A program made the translations under genes and the position numbers. The notes below the pieces were generated by a model. It did no database searches. It saw only the letters and a list, made by a program, of their open reading frames with translations, and was not told where the DNA came from. 64,000 nt of DNA from Myxococcales bacterium (GTDB taxonomy: Bacteria > Myxococcota_A > Polyangia > GCA-2747355): the NCBI GenBank assembly GCA_020431405.1, contig JAGQIK010000253.1:1-64000 (forward strand), given 5' to 3'. Below are positions 7,650-16,728 of the stretch, piece after piece. Each line of letters opens with the position of its first letter. The stretch's first letter is position 1.

Positions 7650-9353
7650 GTGGCGGCGGTGACGACCTTGTCCGATGCGCTCGCGCGCGCGGCAAGCGCT
7701 GCGCGAGCTCGCGAGCTCGACGACGTCCTGCGACACCTGCTCGACGCATGGCGCGCACGACCTTCGCGCGCCATCGGCGCGGTGATCGATCGCGCCCCGT
7801 CGCACGCGCCGCCCAGCGACATCGCTGGCAAGCTCAAGCGCTCCAAGGCGGCCTGGCTCGAGCTCGCCGCCACGCGCGACGCGCGCGCGCTGCCCGCACT
7901 GCTGCAGACGCTTTGTGACGTCTCGGCGCCCGACGCCGAAGCGCGCCTCGAGCTGCTGCGCGCCTTCGCGCCCGACCCGCGCCTCGAGCTGGCGATGTTG
8001 GCGCTGCTCGCCGAGCCACCATACACCTGGTACGGCTCGCGCAGGTTCTTCTACGCGGTGATCGCGCTGGCGCGTGAAGCGCGAGACGAGCGCGCGCCGT
8101 CGCGCGTGGTCGCCGCGCAGAAGGGCCTCGATCGCTTCAGCGACAAGATGCGCAAGCCGCTCGCGCGTCGCCTCGACGAAGCGCTCGCCGCCATCGCGCG
8201 CCGCGCTGCGCAGCCGCCGGCGCCCCTCGCGGCGGCCGAGCTCGAGCACCTCGCCGCCGTCGACGCCGCCTTCGAAGCCGCACGCGGGCGCGCCGAGCAC
8301 GGCGTCGAGGCCGGCGACGCGCTGCTCGCCGAAGTGTTCGGCCACGTCGGCGACGTCGCGCCGCGCGCCGTATACGCCGACTGGCTGCAGCAGCGTGGTT
8401 ACCCGCACGGCGAGCTGATCGCGCTGCAGTTGCGCGACAAGCTCACGCGCGAGGCGCGAGGACGCATCACCGAGCTCCTACGCGATCAGCGCTCGGCGCT
8501 GCTCGGCCCCCTCGCCGACGTCGTCAAGACGGCGCGCCTGCGCTTCGAGCGCGGCTTCGTCTCGCGCTGCACGATCGCGGACAGCGAGACGCGCCTCGTT
8601 GGCAGCCCATGGTGGCGCACCGTGCGCGAGCTCGATGGCGGCGCGTCGGAGCTCGTTTGCCATCCGGTACTGCGCGGCCTCGAGTCACTGGTCGTCTACG
8701 AGCCTTGTCTTGGCGACATCGCCAGCGTCGAGCCGCCCGACTGGCAGCTGGTCGAGCTGCGCTGCCACCTCTCGTGGATCGGCTACGAAGCCAGCTTCGA
8801 GCCGCCCCACTGGCGCGAGGACCTGCGCCGCCTCGCGCGCAGCGAGCGCCTGCCGCGGCTGCGCGCGCTCGCCATCCGCTCCGACCAGTTCGTCATCGAA
8901 GCCGACGCCTACCAGCCGCTCTTCGATGGCCCGCTGGTCTCGCGCCTCGAGCGGCTGTGGCTGCGCTGCATGACCACCTCTGCTTTCGGTGGCCACGTGA
9001 TGCCCTCGCGCACCATCGGCGGCTGGATCGCGGCGCTGCGGCGATTCCGTCCAGCCACGCCGCTGCTCGAGCTCGAAGACGGCTACAGCGCTTGTCCCAC
9101 GGTCTATCGCTTTGCACGCGACGCGCGCGATGGCCGACACCGGCTCGTCTCGGTGGTGACGCGCTTTCCGCGCGACGAGCCGCTCGAAGAGTACGCCGAG
9201 CTCTTGCTCGCGGCGCTGCAGACCCTGGATCCCGATGACGTCGCCGAGCTCGACGTCAGCTTCGCTCTCGCCAAGGCCGACAAGGCCACGCGCGTAGCCA
9301 TCGAAGCCGCCGCCGCGCGTTTTCCGCGCGTGACGCACGTCTCGGTGACCTAA
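7650..9353 (+). CDS. TIGR02996-type repeat-companion domain protein
   Basis: A 567-residue protein starting with GTG 7650. At about 230-258 it contains RAVYADWLQQRGYPHGELIA, the hallmark of the TIGR02996 domain (YADWL-x-x-x-G-x-x-x-GE-x-I). That domain usually precedes leucine-rich-like repeats in Myxococcota and Planctomycetes. The region after about 290 has repeated Leu-rich segments (RLRALAIRSDQFVIEA, RLERLWLRC) that fit degenerate repeats. The N-terminal 200 residues look like HEAT-style helical pairs. No signal or membrane segment is present. Its role is unknown; this domain is typically a scaffold in large paralogue families. It converges on the AraC gene, and the two stop codons overlap. 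Confidence 0.75.
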   Translation: MAAVTTLSDALARAASAARARELDDVLRHLLDAWRARPSRAIGAVIDRAPSHAPPSDIAGKLKRSKAAWLELAATRDARALPALLQTLCDVSAPDAEARLELLRAFAPDPRLELAMLALLAEPPYTWYGSRRFFYAVIALAREARDERAPSRVVAAQKGLDRFSDKMRKPLARRLDEALAAIARRAAQPPAPLAAAELEHLAAVDAAFEAARGRAEHGVEAGDALLAEVFGHVGDVAPRAVYADWLQQRGYPHGELIALQLRDKLTREARGRITELLRDQRSALLGPLADVVKTARLRFERGFVSRCTIADSETRLVGSPWWRTVRELDGGASELVCHPVLRGLESLVVYEPCLGDIASVEPPDWQLVELRCHLSWIGYEASFEPPHWREDLRRLARSERLPRLRALAIRSDQFVIEADAYQPLFDGPLVSRLERLWLRCMTTSAFGGHVMPSRTIGGWIAALRRFRPATPLLELEDGYSACPTVYRFARDARDGRHRLVSVVTRFPRDEPLEEYAELLLAALQTLDPDDVAELDVSFALAKADKATRVAIEAAAARFPRVTHVSVT

Positions 9354-10237
9354 GTTACTGCTGGGCGAGCGTCGTTCGCCCATTGTCGCGGTGCCATTCC
9401 GTATTGCCGACTGAACTCGCGACTGAACTGCGAAGGACTGCCGTAGCCGACCTGGTTAGCGGCTTCGGCGACATTCATGCCCCCCGCGATCAACGCGGCG
9501 GCGTTGTTCAAGCGGATCGCCTTGATGAACTGAAGCGGCGAAAGCGTCGTCACCGCCTTGAAGCGCCGGTGGAAGACGGCTTTGCTCATGCCCGCGACGC
9601 GCGCGAGCTCATCGATGGCGATGGGCTCGCCGATGTGCTCGTGCAAGTACGCGAGCGCGCGCCCCAAGTCGCGAGACGCGCCGAAGCTTCGACGCACCAC
9701 ACCGCCCGCTTCGCTGCGGAGCAGCGCGAAGTAGAGCTCGCGCAGCCGCGAGGTGGCCAGAACCTGACGTGCACACGCGTCATCCAGAAGCTGAAGCAAG
9801 CGCCACACCGCATCGATGAACGCTTCATCGTAGGGACACACGACAAGACCAGGCTGGGACTGCACGCTGTCGACATCGGGTTCGAGCCGTGCGGTCGCTT
9901 CGGCGGCAACGAGCGTCTCGGTCATCGTGGGCGTCTCGAGACTGAGGAGCAGTCCCAGCACCGGGCTGCGCGGGCTTGCCTCGGGGACCTCTGCTTCGAC
10001 TGGCAACGGCATCGCACAGCAGAGAAACGAGCCGTCGCCGTAGGTCTTGGCCTCACCGCCGAGATACACCCGCTTTCGACCATCCACCAAGAGGCACAAG
10101 CTCGCAGGATAGGTCGCTGGAACGGTGGGCACCGGCTTCGTCACCCGGATCAGCTGGAGCCCTTCGATCGGGACATCCGTGGTGCCATGGGCAGGCGCGT
10201 GTCGGAGGATCAGGTCCCGGATCTGTCGTCTCGACAT
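9350..10237 (-). CDS. AraC-family regulator with AraC_N-type sensor domain
   Basis: A 295-residue protein. Residues 15-165 resemble the AraC_N (PF06719) cupin-like sensor, including PASLCLLVDGRKRVYLGG and the block after VLGLLLSLE. Residues 190-290 form the AraC DNA-binding region, with VAGMSKAVFHRRFKAVT as the first recognition helix and GYGSPSQFSREFSRQYG as the second. It is divergent from a short-chain dehydrogenase gene 134 bases away. That is a common arrangement in which this regulator type activates an oxidoreductase in response to a small hydrophobic inducer. Its base composition is visibly less GC-rich than its neighbours, suggesting later acquisition together with the SDR. Confidence 0.88.
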   Translation of the reverse strand: MSRRQIRDLILRHAPAHGTTDVPIEGLQLIRVTKPVPTVPATYPASLCLLVDGRKRVYLGGEAKTYGDGSFLCCAMPLPVEAEVPEASPRSPVLGLLLSLETPTMTETLVAAEATARLEPDVDSVQSQPGLVVCPYDEAFIDAVWRLLQLLDDACARQVLATSRLRELYFALLRSEAGGVVRRSFGASRDLGRALAYLHEHIGEPIAIDELARVAGMSKAVFHRRFKAVTTLSPLQFIKAIRLNNAAALIAGGMNVAEAANQVGYGSPSQFSREFSRQYGMAPRQWANDARPAVT

Positions 10238-10267
10238 CGCATCAGCGTACGAAGCGAGAACGCGACT

Positions 10268-10283
10268 TGTCTATCAATTGACA
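10268..10283. promoter_or_regulatory. Palindromic operator/promoter candidate in the AraC-SDR divergent region
   Basis: The 16 bases TGTCTATCAATTGACA form an imperfect inverted repeat (TGTC and GACA ends around an AT-rich centre) between two divergent genes. The right half contains a perfect -35 hexamer TTGACA, but no well-spaced -10 follows it. A regulator-binding site or part of the AraC-gene promoter is the likely role. A separate TATTGT near 10337 may be the -10 for the SDR gene. Confidence 0.35.
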
Positions 10284-10371
10284 GGAATGGGCAAGAAATC
10301 GAGCCGAGCTCGCCTGTCGAGTCTCATCGCTGGATCTTATTGTTCTCTCTGACGCTGACAGGGAGTCGACG

Positions 10372-11316
10372 ATGACGGACAGAAGATTTGGTCCCAAGGG
10401 CTGGACGCCGGAGCATCTCGGCTCCCTCGCGGGCAAGACCTACTTGGTTACCGGGGCCAACGCCGGGGCGGGGTTCGAGGCAACGCGAGTATTTCTGTCC
10501 AAGGGCGGGCGCGTGATGATGCTCAACCGCAACGCGGACAAGTCAAACACCGCCATCGCGACGTTGAAGCAGGAGCTCGGCAGCGATGTTGACGTCGCCT
10601 TTGTGCACATGGACCTGGCCGCGTTGAGCTCCGTGCGCGAAGCGGCGGCAGAGGTCTTGGACAAGGTCCCGCGCATCGACGCGCTCATCTGCAACGCGGC
10701 CATCGCGCAGGTAGCCAGCCAGCAGATGACCGTGGACGGGTTCGAGAGCCAGCTCGGTGTGAACCACTTCGGCCACTTCCTCCTGTGTGGACTGCTCTTC
10801 GAGCGGGTCGAGGAGTCGCGAGGGCGCATCGTGGTCGTCGGTAGCAACGCCTACAAGATGGGACGGAAGAGGATCCAGTTCGAGGACCTCGACTTCGACG
10901 AGAAGTACAGCGCGTGGAACGCCTACGCTCAGAGCAAGCTGGCGCAGATGATGTTCGCCTACGAGCTGCAGCGCCGCGTTCACGCCGCACACAAGAACGT
11001 CGAGGTCCAGGTCTGCCATCCCGGCGCTTCAAGAACAAACTTGCTGATGGACACGGCCAGCACGTTCAACAAGATCGTTTGGTCCATGCTCTCTCGACTT
11101 ATTGCACAGTCTGCCGAAAAGGGAGCTTGGCCCGAGGTGATGTGTGCGACGGAAGAGGGACTGCAGCGCGAGACGTACTATGGCCCTACGAAGAGAGCGC
11201 AGACCGTCGGCCCTATCGACGCGTGTCCCCTCGAGGAGGTCGCGCTGAACCGGGAAGCAGCAGCCAAGCTCTGGGCGCTCTCCGAGCAGAAGACGTCCCT
11301 GAGTTGGTCGCCCTAG
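10372..11316 (+). CDS. Short-chain dehydrogenase/reductase (SDR)
   Basis: A 314-residue protein of the SDR fold. The NAD(P)-binding glycine motif TGANAGAGFEA is at about 26-36, the stabilising CNAA block at about 105, and the catalytic Tyr-x-x-x-Lys is in NAYAQSKLAQ (about 182-191), with Ser in VVVGSNA. The long C-terminal part resembles retinol-dehydrogenase/protochlorophyllide-reductase-like SDRs. AGGGAG precedes ATG 10372. It is divergently paired with an AraC regulator that probably controls it. The substrate is unknown. Composition matches the regulator rather than the window average, so both may have arrived together. Confidence 0.88.
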   Translation: MTDRRFGPKGWTPEHLGSLAGKTYLVTGANAGAGFEATRVFLSKGGRVMMLNRNADKSNTAIATLKQELGSDVDVAFVHMDLAALSSVREAAAEVLDKVPRIDALICNAAIAQVASQQMTVDGFESQLGVNHFGHFLLCGLLFERVEESRGRIVVVGSNAYKMGRKRIQFEDLDFDEKYSAWNAYAQSKLAQMMFAYELQRRVHAAHKNVEVQVCHPGASRTNLLMDTASTFNKIVWSMLSRLIAQSAEKGAWPEVMCATEEGLQRETYYGPTKRAQTVGPIDACPLEEVALNREAAAKLWALSEQKTSLSWSP

Positions 11317-11329
11317 CGGCTTGTAGACG

Positions 11330-12160
11330 TTAGCGCGTCGCGATCGACTCGAGCAGCGCGACCTCGTCTTCGTCGAGATCGAAGCGCACGCAGTCGAGGT
11401 CTTCGAGCATGTGCTGCGGGTCGGTCGTGCCGGTGAGCACGATCATGCCCAGCCGCAGCGCGAAGCGGAACACCAGCTGCGCCACGCTGGCGCCGTGACG
11501 GCGCGCCATAGCGAGCACGCGCTCGTCGGCGAGCTCGCGCGTGTTGGCTGTCAGCAGCGAAAAGCCCTGGTAGCGCATGCCGCGCTCGGCGCACAGCGCG
11601 CGCACCTCGCGGTCCCAGCCGGCGCGCGCGAAGCAGCGGTTCTGCACGATCGCCGGCGCGATCTCGCACGCGTCGAGCAACGCCTCGAGCTGCGAGCACG
11701 AGATGTTGCTCGCGCCGAGCAGCGACACGCTGCCGTCGTGGACGGCGCGCTCCATGGCGCGCCAGACCTCGAGGTCGCCGGCGCTGATGCCGCGCGCCAG
11801 CTCGGGGCCGTGCAGCACCAGCGAGTCGATGTGCTCGACGCCGAGGTGCTCGCACGAGCTCCGCAGCGATTGCGCCACCTGCTCGGCGAGCGGCGCCGCC
11901 GGGTCGTAGGGCAAGCGGTGATCTTGCCCGCGCTCGTAGGTGAACTTGGTCTGCAGAAAGAGCCGCTCGCGCGCGCGGCCGACCAGCGCTTCGCCAACGC
12001 CTGCCTCGTGGTAGTGCTTGCGTTGGTTGGCGGTGTCGATGGCCACGAAGCCGGCGTCGAGCGCCATGCGCGTCAGCTGCGCCGTGCGTTCCTCCTTCCA
12101 CGCTGTGCCGTAGAACATCGCAGGCACCGCGCGGCCGCCGAGCTCGTAGGTGGGGATCAC
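11330..12160 (-). CDS. Aldo/keto reductase
   Basis: A 276-residue protein if GTG 12160 is used. That start is preferred because IPTYELGGRAVPAMFYGTAW is the usual N-terminus of the family; the frame extends 33 residues further as non-conserved sequence. The catalytic tetrad can be placed: Asp42 in AIDTANQ, a Tyr at about 50, Lys72 in LQTKF, and His in VLHGP near 109. The motif DTANQRKHYHEAGVG identifies a subgroup seen in both bacteria and plants. It is a cytosolic NAD(P)H-dependent carbonyl reductase of unknown substrate. It converges with the SDR gene 13 bases away. Confidence 0.85.
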   Translation of the reverse strand: MIPTYELGGRAVPAMFYGTAWKEERTAQLTRMALDAGFVAIDTANQRKHYHEAGVGEALVGRARERLFLQTKFTYERGQDHRLPYDPAAPLAEQVAQSLRSSCEHLGVEHIDSLVLHGPELARGISAGDLEVWRAMERAVHDGSVSLLGASNISCSQLEALLDACEIAPAIVQNRCFARAGWDREVRALCAERGMRYQGFSLLTANTRELADERVLAMARRHGASVAQLVFRFALRLGMIVLTGTTDPQHMLEDLDCVRFDLDEDEVALLESIATR

Positions 12161-12569
12161 GGCTCGATGATAGCTTGTTCGACTTTCGGTGTGAGCTTTC
12201 GAACGTCGAAGGTTGCTCGCTCGCCAAGTGCCTGATCTCGCGTGACCGCGCGCTGGCACGAAGCGTGCTCTTCACCACGACGCGATGAACGCCTTTCGTA
12301 CAGAAGGCAGCCTGCTGCAGACGACGCGGATCTTCGCGCCGCATCGGTCCTGCCGCCGCGCGTCCACGCCCGCTCACGGCAATCTAGCCCATTGAGCGCG
12401 CGCGAGGCGCCCTCCGCGCGCGCCTCGCTTCGAGCATCTCCAGACAACAAAGTTTCATTCGCATTCGCCGCGGACGAGCGCCGTGGCAATGAATCGCCGC
12501 CGCGATCGCGGCGTGCGCGCACACGCATGATGCGCGCCGCTTCGCGATCGCGACGCAGGAGCTATGGTC
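12161..12569. other. Noncoding stretch upstream of a small lipoprotein gene
   Basis: About 410 bases separate the divergently transcribed reductase and lipoprotein genes. Open frames here are Arg/Ser-rich with no domain signal, and I do not call any of them. A relatively AT-rich patch near 12445-12465 (AACAAAGTTTCATTC) may hold the promoter for the gene at 12570. No RNA gene or repeat was seen. Confidence 0.4.
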
Positions 12570-12833
12570 ATGCCATTGCTTTATCCTGTGGTCGTCGGAT
12601 TGACCTTGATCACTGGCTGCGCCAGCAACAGCGCGCAGCTTCGCCAGGCGCTGCAAGAGCAGCAGCGCGCCCCACGCGCCGCCACCGTCGCCACCGTCGC
12701 CGCCGCGGCGCCCAAGAAGGCCGCGCCCACACGCAGTAAGCAGCGCGCCACGAAACCCGCGCGCAAGCCGCGCGAGCGCCGCAACGTGTGGGTGCCCGAG
12801 CGCCTGGGCAGCGCGCGCTACGGAGGCTACTAG
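12570..12833 (+). CDS. Small lipoprotein with basic tail
   Basis: An 87-residue protein. ATG 12570 lies eight bases after AGGAG; the in-frame ATG at 12564 is only two bases from it. The signal peptide ends in a good lipobox LITGC near residue 17. The mature part is Ala/Gln-rich, then Lys/Arg-rich, and ends in a Gly/Tyr-containing tail. Its basic low-complexity character would suit binding to peptidoglycan, DNA or envelope polyanions, but that is speculation. No family recognised. Confidence 0.6.
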   Translation: MPLLYPVVVGLTLITGCASNSAQLRQALQEQQRAPRAATVATVAAAAPKKAAPTRSKQRATKPARKPRERRNVWVPERLGSARYGGY

Positions 12834-12859
12834 CGCGCTATTAGCGATCTAAGACCCAG

Positions 12860-14620
12860 CTAGATCGTGTCCCAGCTGTAGCCTTCGGCCTCGTAGGCGT
12901 GGGTGGCGAGGTCTTTGACGAGCTCGTCGTCGTTGTCGTCGATCTTGCGGAAGTTGCGCGTCACACGCCCGTGCACTTGACCTGCGAGCACGCGGGCGAT
13001 GTCGATCTCCTTGGCCGCCGCGTCGACGCCTTTGGCCTCGATGGAGTGCGTCACGCGGCTGAAGGTGCAGGCCAGCACGAACAGATCGATCATCACGTCG
13101 GCGAGCCGGCGTGACGCCAGCTGCTTGCCGATGATGTTCTTGCCGTGCTTGCGCAGGATGCGATCGACCATGCCGGCCAGATCGCGCGTGAGGTCCTCGA
13201 ACATCTCTGCCTGCGGCCGCAGCGCCAGGTGCACCATCGAGAGGGTGTGCGCGCGCGCGCCCACGCCCGTCGCCCAGGCGGCGCGCCTCGCGGCGTACTC
13301 GTAGAGCACGCCGAAGCCCTTGATCGGATCGTCGAAGATGCCCTTCAGCGAGCTCGACATCTCGCGCAGCGAGCGACCGACGTCGTTGAGCGCGGTCAGC
13401 GCGATGTAGAGCCGCAAGATCTCGTTGGTGCCCTCGAAGATGCGGTTGATGCGGCAGTCGCGCATCACGCGCTCGTAGGGAAGCTCGCGCATGTAGCCCG
13501 AGCCGCCCGCGATCTGCAGCGCTTCGTCGGCGGTACGCCACAGCGCCTCGGTGGCGAAGACCTTGCTGATCGCCGCCTCCACCGAGCTGTCGGTGTAGCC
13601 GCTGTCGTAGAGCGCCGCGACCACCGTCACGCACGCCTCGGCCGCGTAGCAGTCGACGATCATGTGGCCGATCTTCTGCTTGATGAGGCCGAACTCGCCG
13701 ATGGCCTGGCCGAACTGCTTGCGCTCGGTGGCGTGTTGCGTGGCGCGTTTGATGAGCCCCTTCATGCCGCCCACACAGCCCCCGCCGAGACCCGAGCGTC
13801 CGGCGTTGAGGATGTTCATCGCGACCTTGAAGCCGTTGTTGGGCGGTCCGAGCAGGTTCTCCTTGGGGACCTTGACGTCCTCGAAGAACACCGAGGTCGT
13901 CGAGCTGGCGCGGATGCCCATCTTGTCTTCGTGCTCGCTGACCGACACGCCCTCCATGTCACGCGTGACGATGAACGCCGAGAGGCGCCCGCGCTCCTGC
14001 AGGTCGCCGGTCTTGGCGAAGACGGTGAAGAAGTCGGCGATGCCGCCGTTGGTGATCCAGATCTTCGAGCCGTTGAGGATGTAGCTGCCGTCCTTCTGCT
14101 CCTCGGCGCGCGTGCGCAGCGAGGCGGCGTCCGAGCCGGCGCCGGGCTCGGTGAGGCAGAAGGCGGCGATCATCTCGCCGGTGGCGAGCTTGTCGTAGTA
14201 GCGCTGCTTCTGTTCGTCGGTGCCGAAGAGTTTGAGCCCGCGCATGCCGATCGAGCTGTGCGCACCGATCGTCAGCGCCACCGACGCGTCGTGTCGCGCG
14301 ATCTGCTGCAGCACGCGCGAGTAGGCCATGTTGCCGAGGTTCAGCCCGCCGTGCTCCTCGGGCACGATCAGACCGAAGAGGCCGAACTGCCGCAGCTCCT
14401 CGAGAAACGCCTTGGGCATCTCGCCCGCAGCGTCCCAGGCGCGAAAGTCTGCCTCGCGATCACCGAGCAGCGAGTCGATGGCGTCGAGCACTTGTACCAG
14501 CGTCTCGCGCGCGTCGGGATCGAGCTCGGGATAGGGAAAGAGGACGTCCTGCTCGATCTCGCCGGCGCACAGCGAGCGGACGAAGCTCTTGCTCTTGTCG
14601 GTCTTGGTTTCGGTTGTCAT
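12860..14620 (-). CDS. Long-form acyl-CoA dehydrogenase (VLCAD/ACAD9-like architecture)
   Basis: A 586-residue flavoprotein for the first, FAD-dependent step of beta-oxidation. The usual blocks are present: FCLTEPGAGSDAAS, IWITNGGIADFF, and RIFEGTNEILRLYIALTAL, which contains the catalytic-base Glu. About 170 residues extend beyond the usual end of a bacterial acyl-CoA dehydrogenase; this C-terminal domain is typical of very-long-chain/ACAD9-type enzymes that associate with the membrane. It is likely to act on long fatty acyl-CoA and pass electrons to ETF. The next gene, 19 bases upstream on the same strand, is an unrelated phosphohydrolase-like lipoprotein, so an operon is not certain. Confidence 0.92.
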   Translation of the reverse strand: MTTETKTDKSKSFVRSLCAGEIEQDVLFPYPELDPDARETLVQVLDAIDSLLGDREADFRAWDAAGEMPKAFLEELRQFGLFGLIVPEEHGGLNLGNMAYSRVLQQIARHDASVALTIGAHSSIGMRGLKLFGTDEQKQRYYDKLATGEMIAAFCLTEPGAGSDAASLRTRAEEQKDGSYILNGSKIWITNGGIADFFTVFAKTGDLQERGRLSAFIVTRDMEGVSVSEHEDKMGIRASSTTSVFFEDVKVPKENLLGPPNNGFKVAMNILNAGRSGLGGGCVGGMKGLIKRATQHATERKQFGQAIGEFGLIKQKIGHMIVDCYAAEACVTVVAALYDSGYTDSSVEAAISKVFATEALWRTADEALQIAGGSGYMRELPYERVMRDCRINRIFEGTNEILRLYIALTALNDVGRSLREMSSSLKGIFDDPIKGFGVLYEYAARRAAWATGVGARAHTLSMVHLALRPQAEMFEDLTRDLAGMVDRILRKHGKNIIGKQLASRRLADVMIDLFVLACTFSRVTHSIEAKGVDAAAKEIDIARVLAGQVHGRVTRNFRKIDDNDDELVKDLATHAYEAEGYSWDTI

Positions 14621-14639
14621 GGGGGAATCGTACTGTCGC

Positions 14640-15467
14640 TTAGCGACGTTGCCAACGGATGTGCACGGCGACGGCCTCGTGGTCCGAGAGGTCCTTGCCG
14701 TCGGCGTCGACGTAGCGTCGGTCCACCTGCCACGACACCGCTTCGAGTCTCACGCTGGCCGAGCTGCGAAAGTAGATGCGGTCGATGCGCTCCACGTCGC
14801 CGCAGTCGAGCGCCAGGCAGGCGTCGTCGAGCTTGCCCTGCGCGCGCAGGCGCGAGAGCGTCTCGCCGTCGATGCCGCGCGACGGCTTGAGGTTGGTGTC
14901 GCCGCCGAGGATCACCGCCGCGTCGTGGCTCTTCAGGCTGGCGAGCAGCTCGTCGACCTGCGCCGAGCGCGCCGCTTGGTCTTCGTCGCTGCCCGACGCG
15001 TCGAGGTGCGTGTTGTAGACGATGACCTCGACGCCGGGCGCCAGCTCGTGCACCGCGTGGGTGAAGCCCTTGGCTGCCAGGCAGTCCGATCCGCTGTCGA
15101 CAAGCCCGTTGCAGCGCGTGTAGCTCTCGCGCGTGTGCTCGCGAAACGGCGCGCGCGAAAAGCGGTTGAGACCATCGCCGAGCCGCCCGCCGCCGGGGCC
15201 CTGCGCGCGGTGCACGGACTTGTAAGGCAGCGTGACCTGCGCCGAGAGCGCATCGTGATAGGCGAAGTCTTCCTGCACGAGCACGAGATCGTGCGCGTCG
15301 AGCAGCGGGCTGATCAGCGGGATCGTGCGCTCGGGATCGGACTTGGAGATGCCCTGCGGCAGGCCAGCGACGTTGTAGGTCAGCACGGCGAGCTCGCCGT
15401 TGTCGTCGTCGCTGCCACAAGCTGAAAGCACGATCAGCGCGGCGCAGCAGAGCAGGGGCACTCTCAC
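14640..15467 (-). CDS. Endonuclease/exonuclease/phosphatase-fold lipoprotein
   Basis: A 275-residue protein with a lipobox LSACG near residue 17. The EEP fold (DNase I/sphingomyelinase-like) is shown by VLTYNVAGLP, LVLVQED (metal-binding Glu), VIVYNTHLDA, VILGGDTNLKP (Asp/Asn pair), DRIYF and LSDHEAVAVHI (catalytic Asp-His). All key residues are present, so it should be an active metal-dependent phosphodiesterase acting outside the cytoplasm. Possible substrates are extracellular DNA, phosphoinositide-like lipids or sphingomyelin; sequence alone does not decide. It is 15 bases downstream of a small lipoprotein gene and probably co-transcribed with it. Confidence 0.85.
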   Translation of the reverse strand: MRVPLLCCAALIVLSACGSDDDNGELAVLTYNVAGLPQGISKSDPERTIPLISPLLDAHDLVLVQEDFAYHDALSAQVTLPYKSVHRAQGPGGGRLGDGLNRFSRAPFREHTRESYTRCNGLVDSGSDCLAAKGFTHAVHELAPGVEVIVYNTHLDASGSDEDQAARSAQVDELLASLKSHDAAVILGGDTNLKPSRGIDGETLSRLRAQGKLDDACLALDCGDVERIDRIYFRSSASVRLEAVSWQVDRRYVDADGKDLSDHEAVAVHIRWQRR

Positions 15468-15482
15468 CGCACGATGATAAGG

Positions 15483-15998
15483 CTACGCGGGCGGCGCGCG
15501 GTAGTAGGTGGGTGGCGACTTGATCTCGAGCGTCTTGCCGCCGACGACCAGCTGCACCTTGTAGTAGACCTCGTCGGCCGAGTAGGCGTAGGGCGTGCTG
15601 CGCAGCTGGTAGGTGACGGTGATCGAGGCGCCCGGCGCGAGCTTGCCATCGAATCCGTCGCGCGCGACCAGCGCGGCGCTGCCGACTTCGCTGTCGCTCT
15701 CGACGGTCATCAACGTCGCCGACCCAGGCTCGACGGTGACGGCTTGGCTGCTGGTGTTGAGCAGCGAGACGGTCACCGAGAAGTCGGTCTCGGGGCCGCA
15801 CGGGATGTAGCCGCCGTCGGGCGGCACCGCGGGCGGGGCGTCGCCGCAGCCGCCATGCACCGCGTGTGCATCGATGACCTGCGCGGTGATGCCACCGGCG
15901 CTGCCCGGAGCGCCCTCGTTGCTGCAGCCGCTGGCCGCGGTGACGGCGAGGGCCAAAAAGACGAGGGCTAGCGACTGGCACAGTTTGAGCTCTTTCAT
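15483..15998 (-). CDS. Lipoprotein of unknown function
   Basis: A 171-residue protein. ATG 15998 follows AGGAG by six bases. The signal peptide ends in lipobox AASGC near residue 25. The mature part has paired Cys in a Gly/Pro-rich region (about 51-67), then a beta-sandwich-like stretch with SVTVSLLNTSSQAVTVEPG and GASITVTYQL, resembling immunoglobulin-like or CARDB-type folds. It probably sits at the cell surface. It is the first gene of a likely two-gene unit with the EEP-fold lipoprotein. No family recognised. Confidence 0.65.
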   Translation of the reverse strand: MKELKLCQSLALVFLALAVTAASGCSNEGAPGSAGGITAQVIDAHAVHGGCGDAPPAVPPDGGYIPCGPETDFSVTVSLLNTSSQAVTVEPGSATLMTVESDSEVGSAALVARDGFDGKLAPGASITVTYQLRSTPYAYSADEVYYKVQLVVGGKTLEIKSPPTYYRAPPA

Positions 15999-16105
15999 CG
16001 GCGTCTCCTGGTCGAGCCTCAGAGCAAGAGCAGCGCCAACTATAAGTCTCTGTAATGACGCGGGTCATCCTGCGTCAAACTGTGCCACCTGGCACGCGCC
16101 CTGTG

Positions 16106-16456
16106 TCACGCGACCGTCAGCGCGAGCTCGAACCCACCGTCGCCAGCCACCCGGGCGAGCACCACGCGACGCCCGCGCGCGATGCGGCCGCTGGCGCAGA
16201 GCTTCACCGCTTGGCGGTGTCGCGAGGCGTTTCGCGCGTGGCGGTCCACGCGCAGATCCACGTGCAGGCTGCCGTCGTGGCGGTCGCGCGTGCTGAGCAG
16301 CACTTGGTAGACGTGGCGTCGATCTTCGAGCGAGACCGCGGCGGTGCGCCCGCCCGGATCGACGCCGACATCGGTGCGCAGCGCTTCGCCGCGCTTGCCC
16401 TGGCAGCGCCGTCGGAGCTCGAGCATCGCGGTGGCTGGGTAGTTGTCGTGGTGCAT
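16106..16456 (-). CDS. Hypothetical protein, 116 residues
   Basis: The start at ATG 16456 is chosen because AGGAG lies seven bases upstream; the frame extends 16 residues further without a site. The protein is Arg/His-rich and small, with possible beta strands (HVYQVLLSTRD, SLHVDLRVDR). That could suit a PilZ-like or small regulatory domain, though no signature is convincing. It is divergent from the alpha-2-macroglobulin pair, separated by 272 bases containing an inverted repeat. Confidence 0.45.
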   Translation of the reverse strand: MHHDNYPATAMLELRRRCQGKRGEALRTDVGVDPGGRTAAVSLEDRRHVYQVLLSTRDRHDGSLHVDLRVDRHARNASRHRQAVKLCASGRIARGRRVVLARVAGDGGFELALTVA

Positions 16457-16574
16457 GGCCGTACTCCTCACACACGGGTTCATTGTTTGTGTGCGAAAGA
16501 GCAACCGGCGTGCCGCCGCTCGGCGACACGTGTATCGCGGCCTTGCGCGCCGCGCAGCGCGTCACGCGCGTCTC

Positions 16575-16606
16575 GCTGTCAGTCGCGCTCGATAGCGCGT
16601 GACAGC
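16575..16606. promoter_or_regulatory. Inverted repeat in the divergent region before the A2M genes
   Basis: GCTGTCA (16575-16581) and TGACAGC (16600-16606) are perfect reverse complements. Within them CGCGC and GCGCG surround a six-base centre TCGATA. The right arm is reused in a second small palindrome, TGACAGCTTGTCA. The position between divergent genes suggests an operator; a transcript hairpin is the alternative. Confidence 0.35.
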
Positions 16607-16728
16607 TTGTCAGCGCACCAAGGCCCCGCGCCTGGTTTGTGTCGGAGCAGGCGAGGCGATAGTCTGCGTCGAAATCCCCACGCGAATCCGAGGACGACCG
16701 CTCCGCGGCCAGCGAAACGGAGAAGACG

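Noticed and set aside
12161-12563. Open frames of 120-165 residues in the gap between the reductase and small lipoprotein
   Set aside because: Composition is Arg/Ser-rich with no ribosome site, signal peptide or motif; they look like GC-driven frames.
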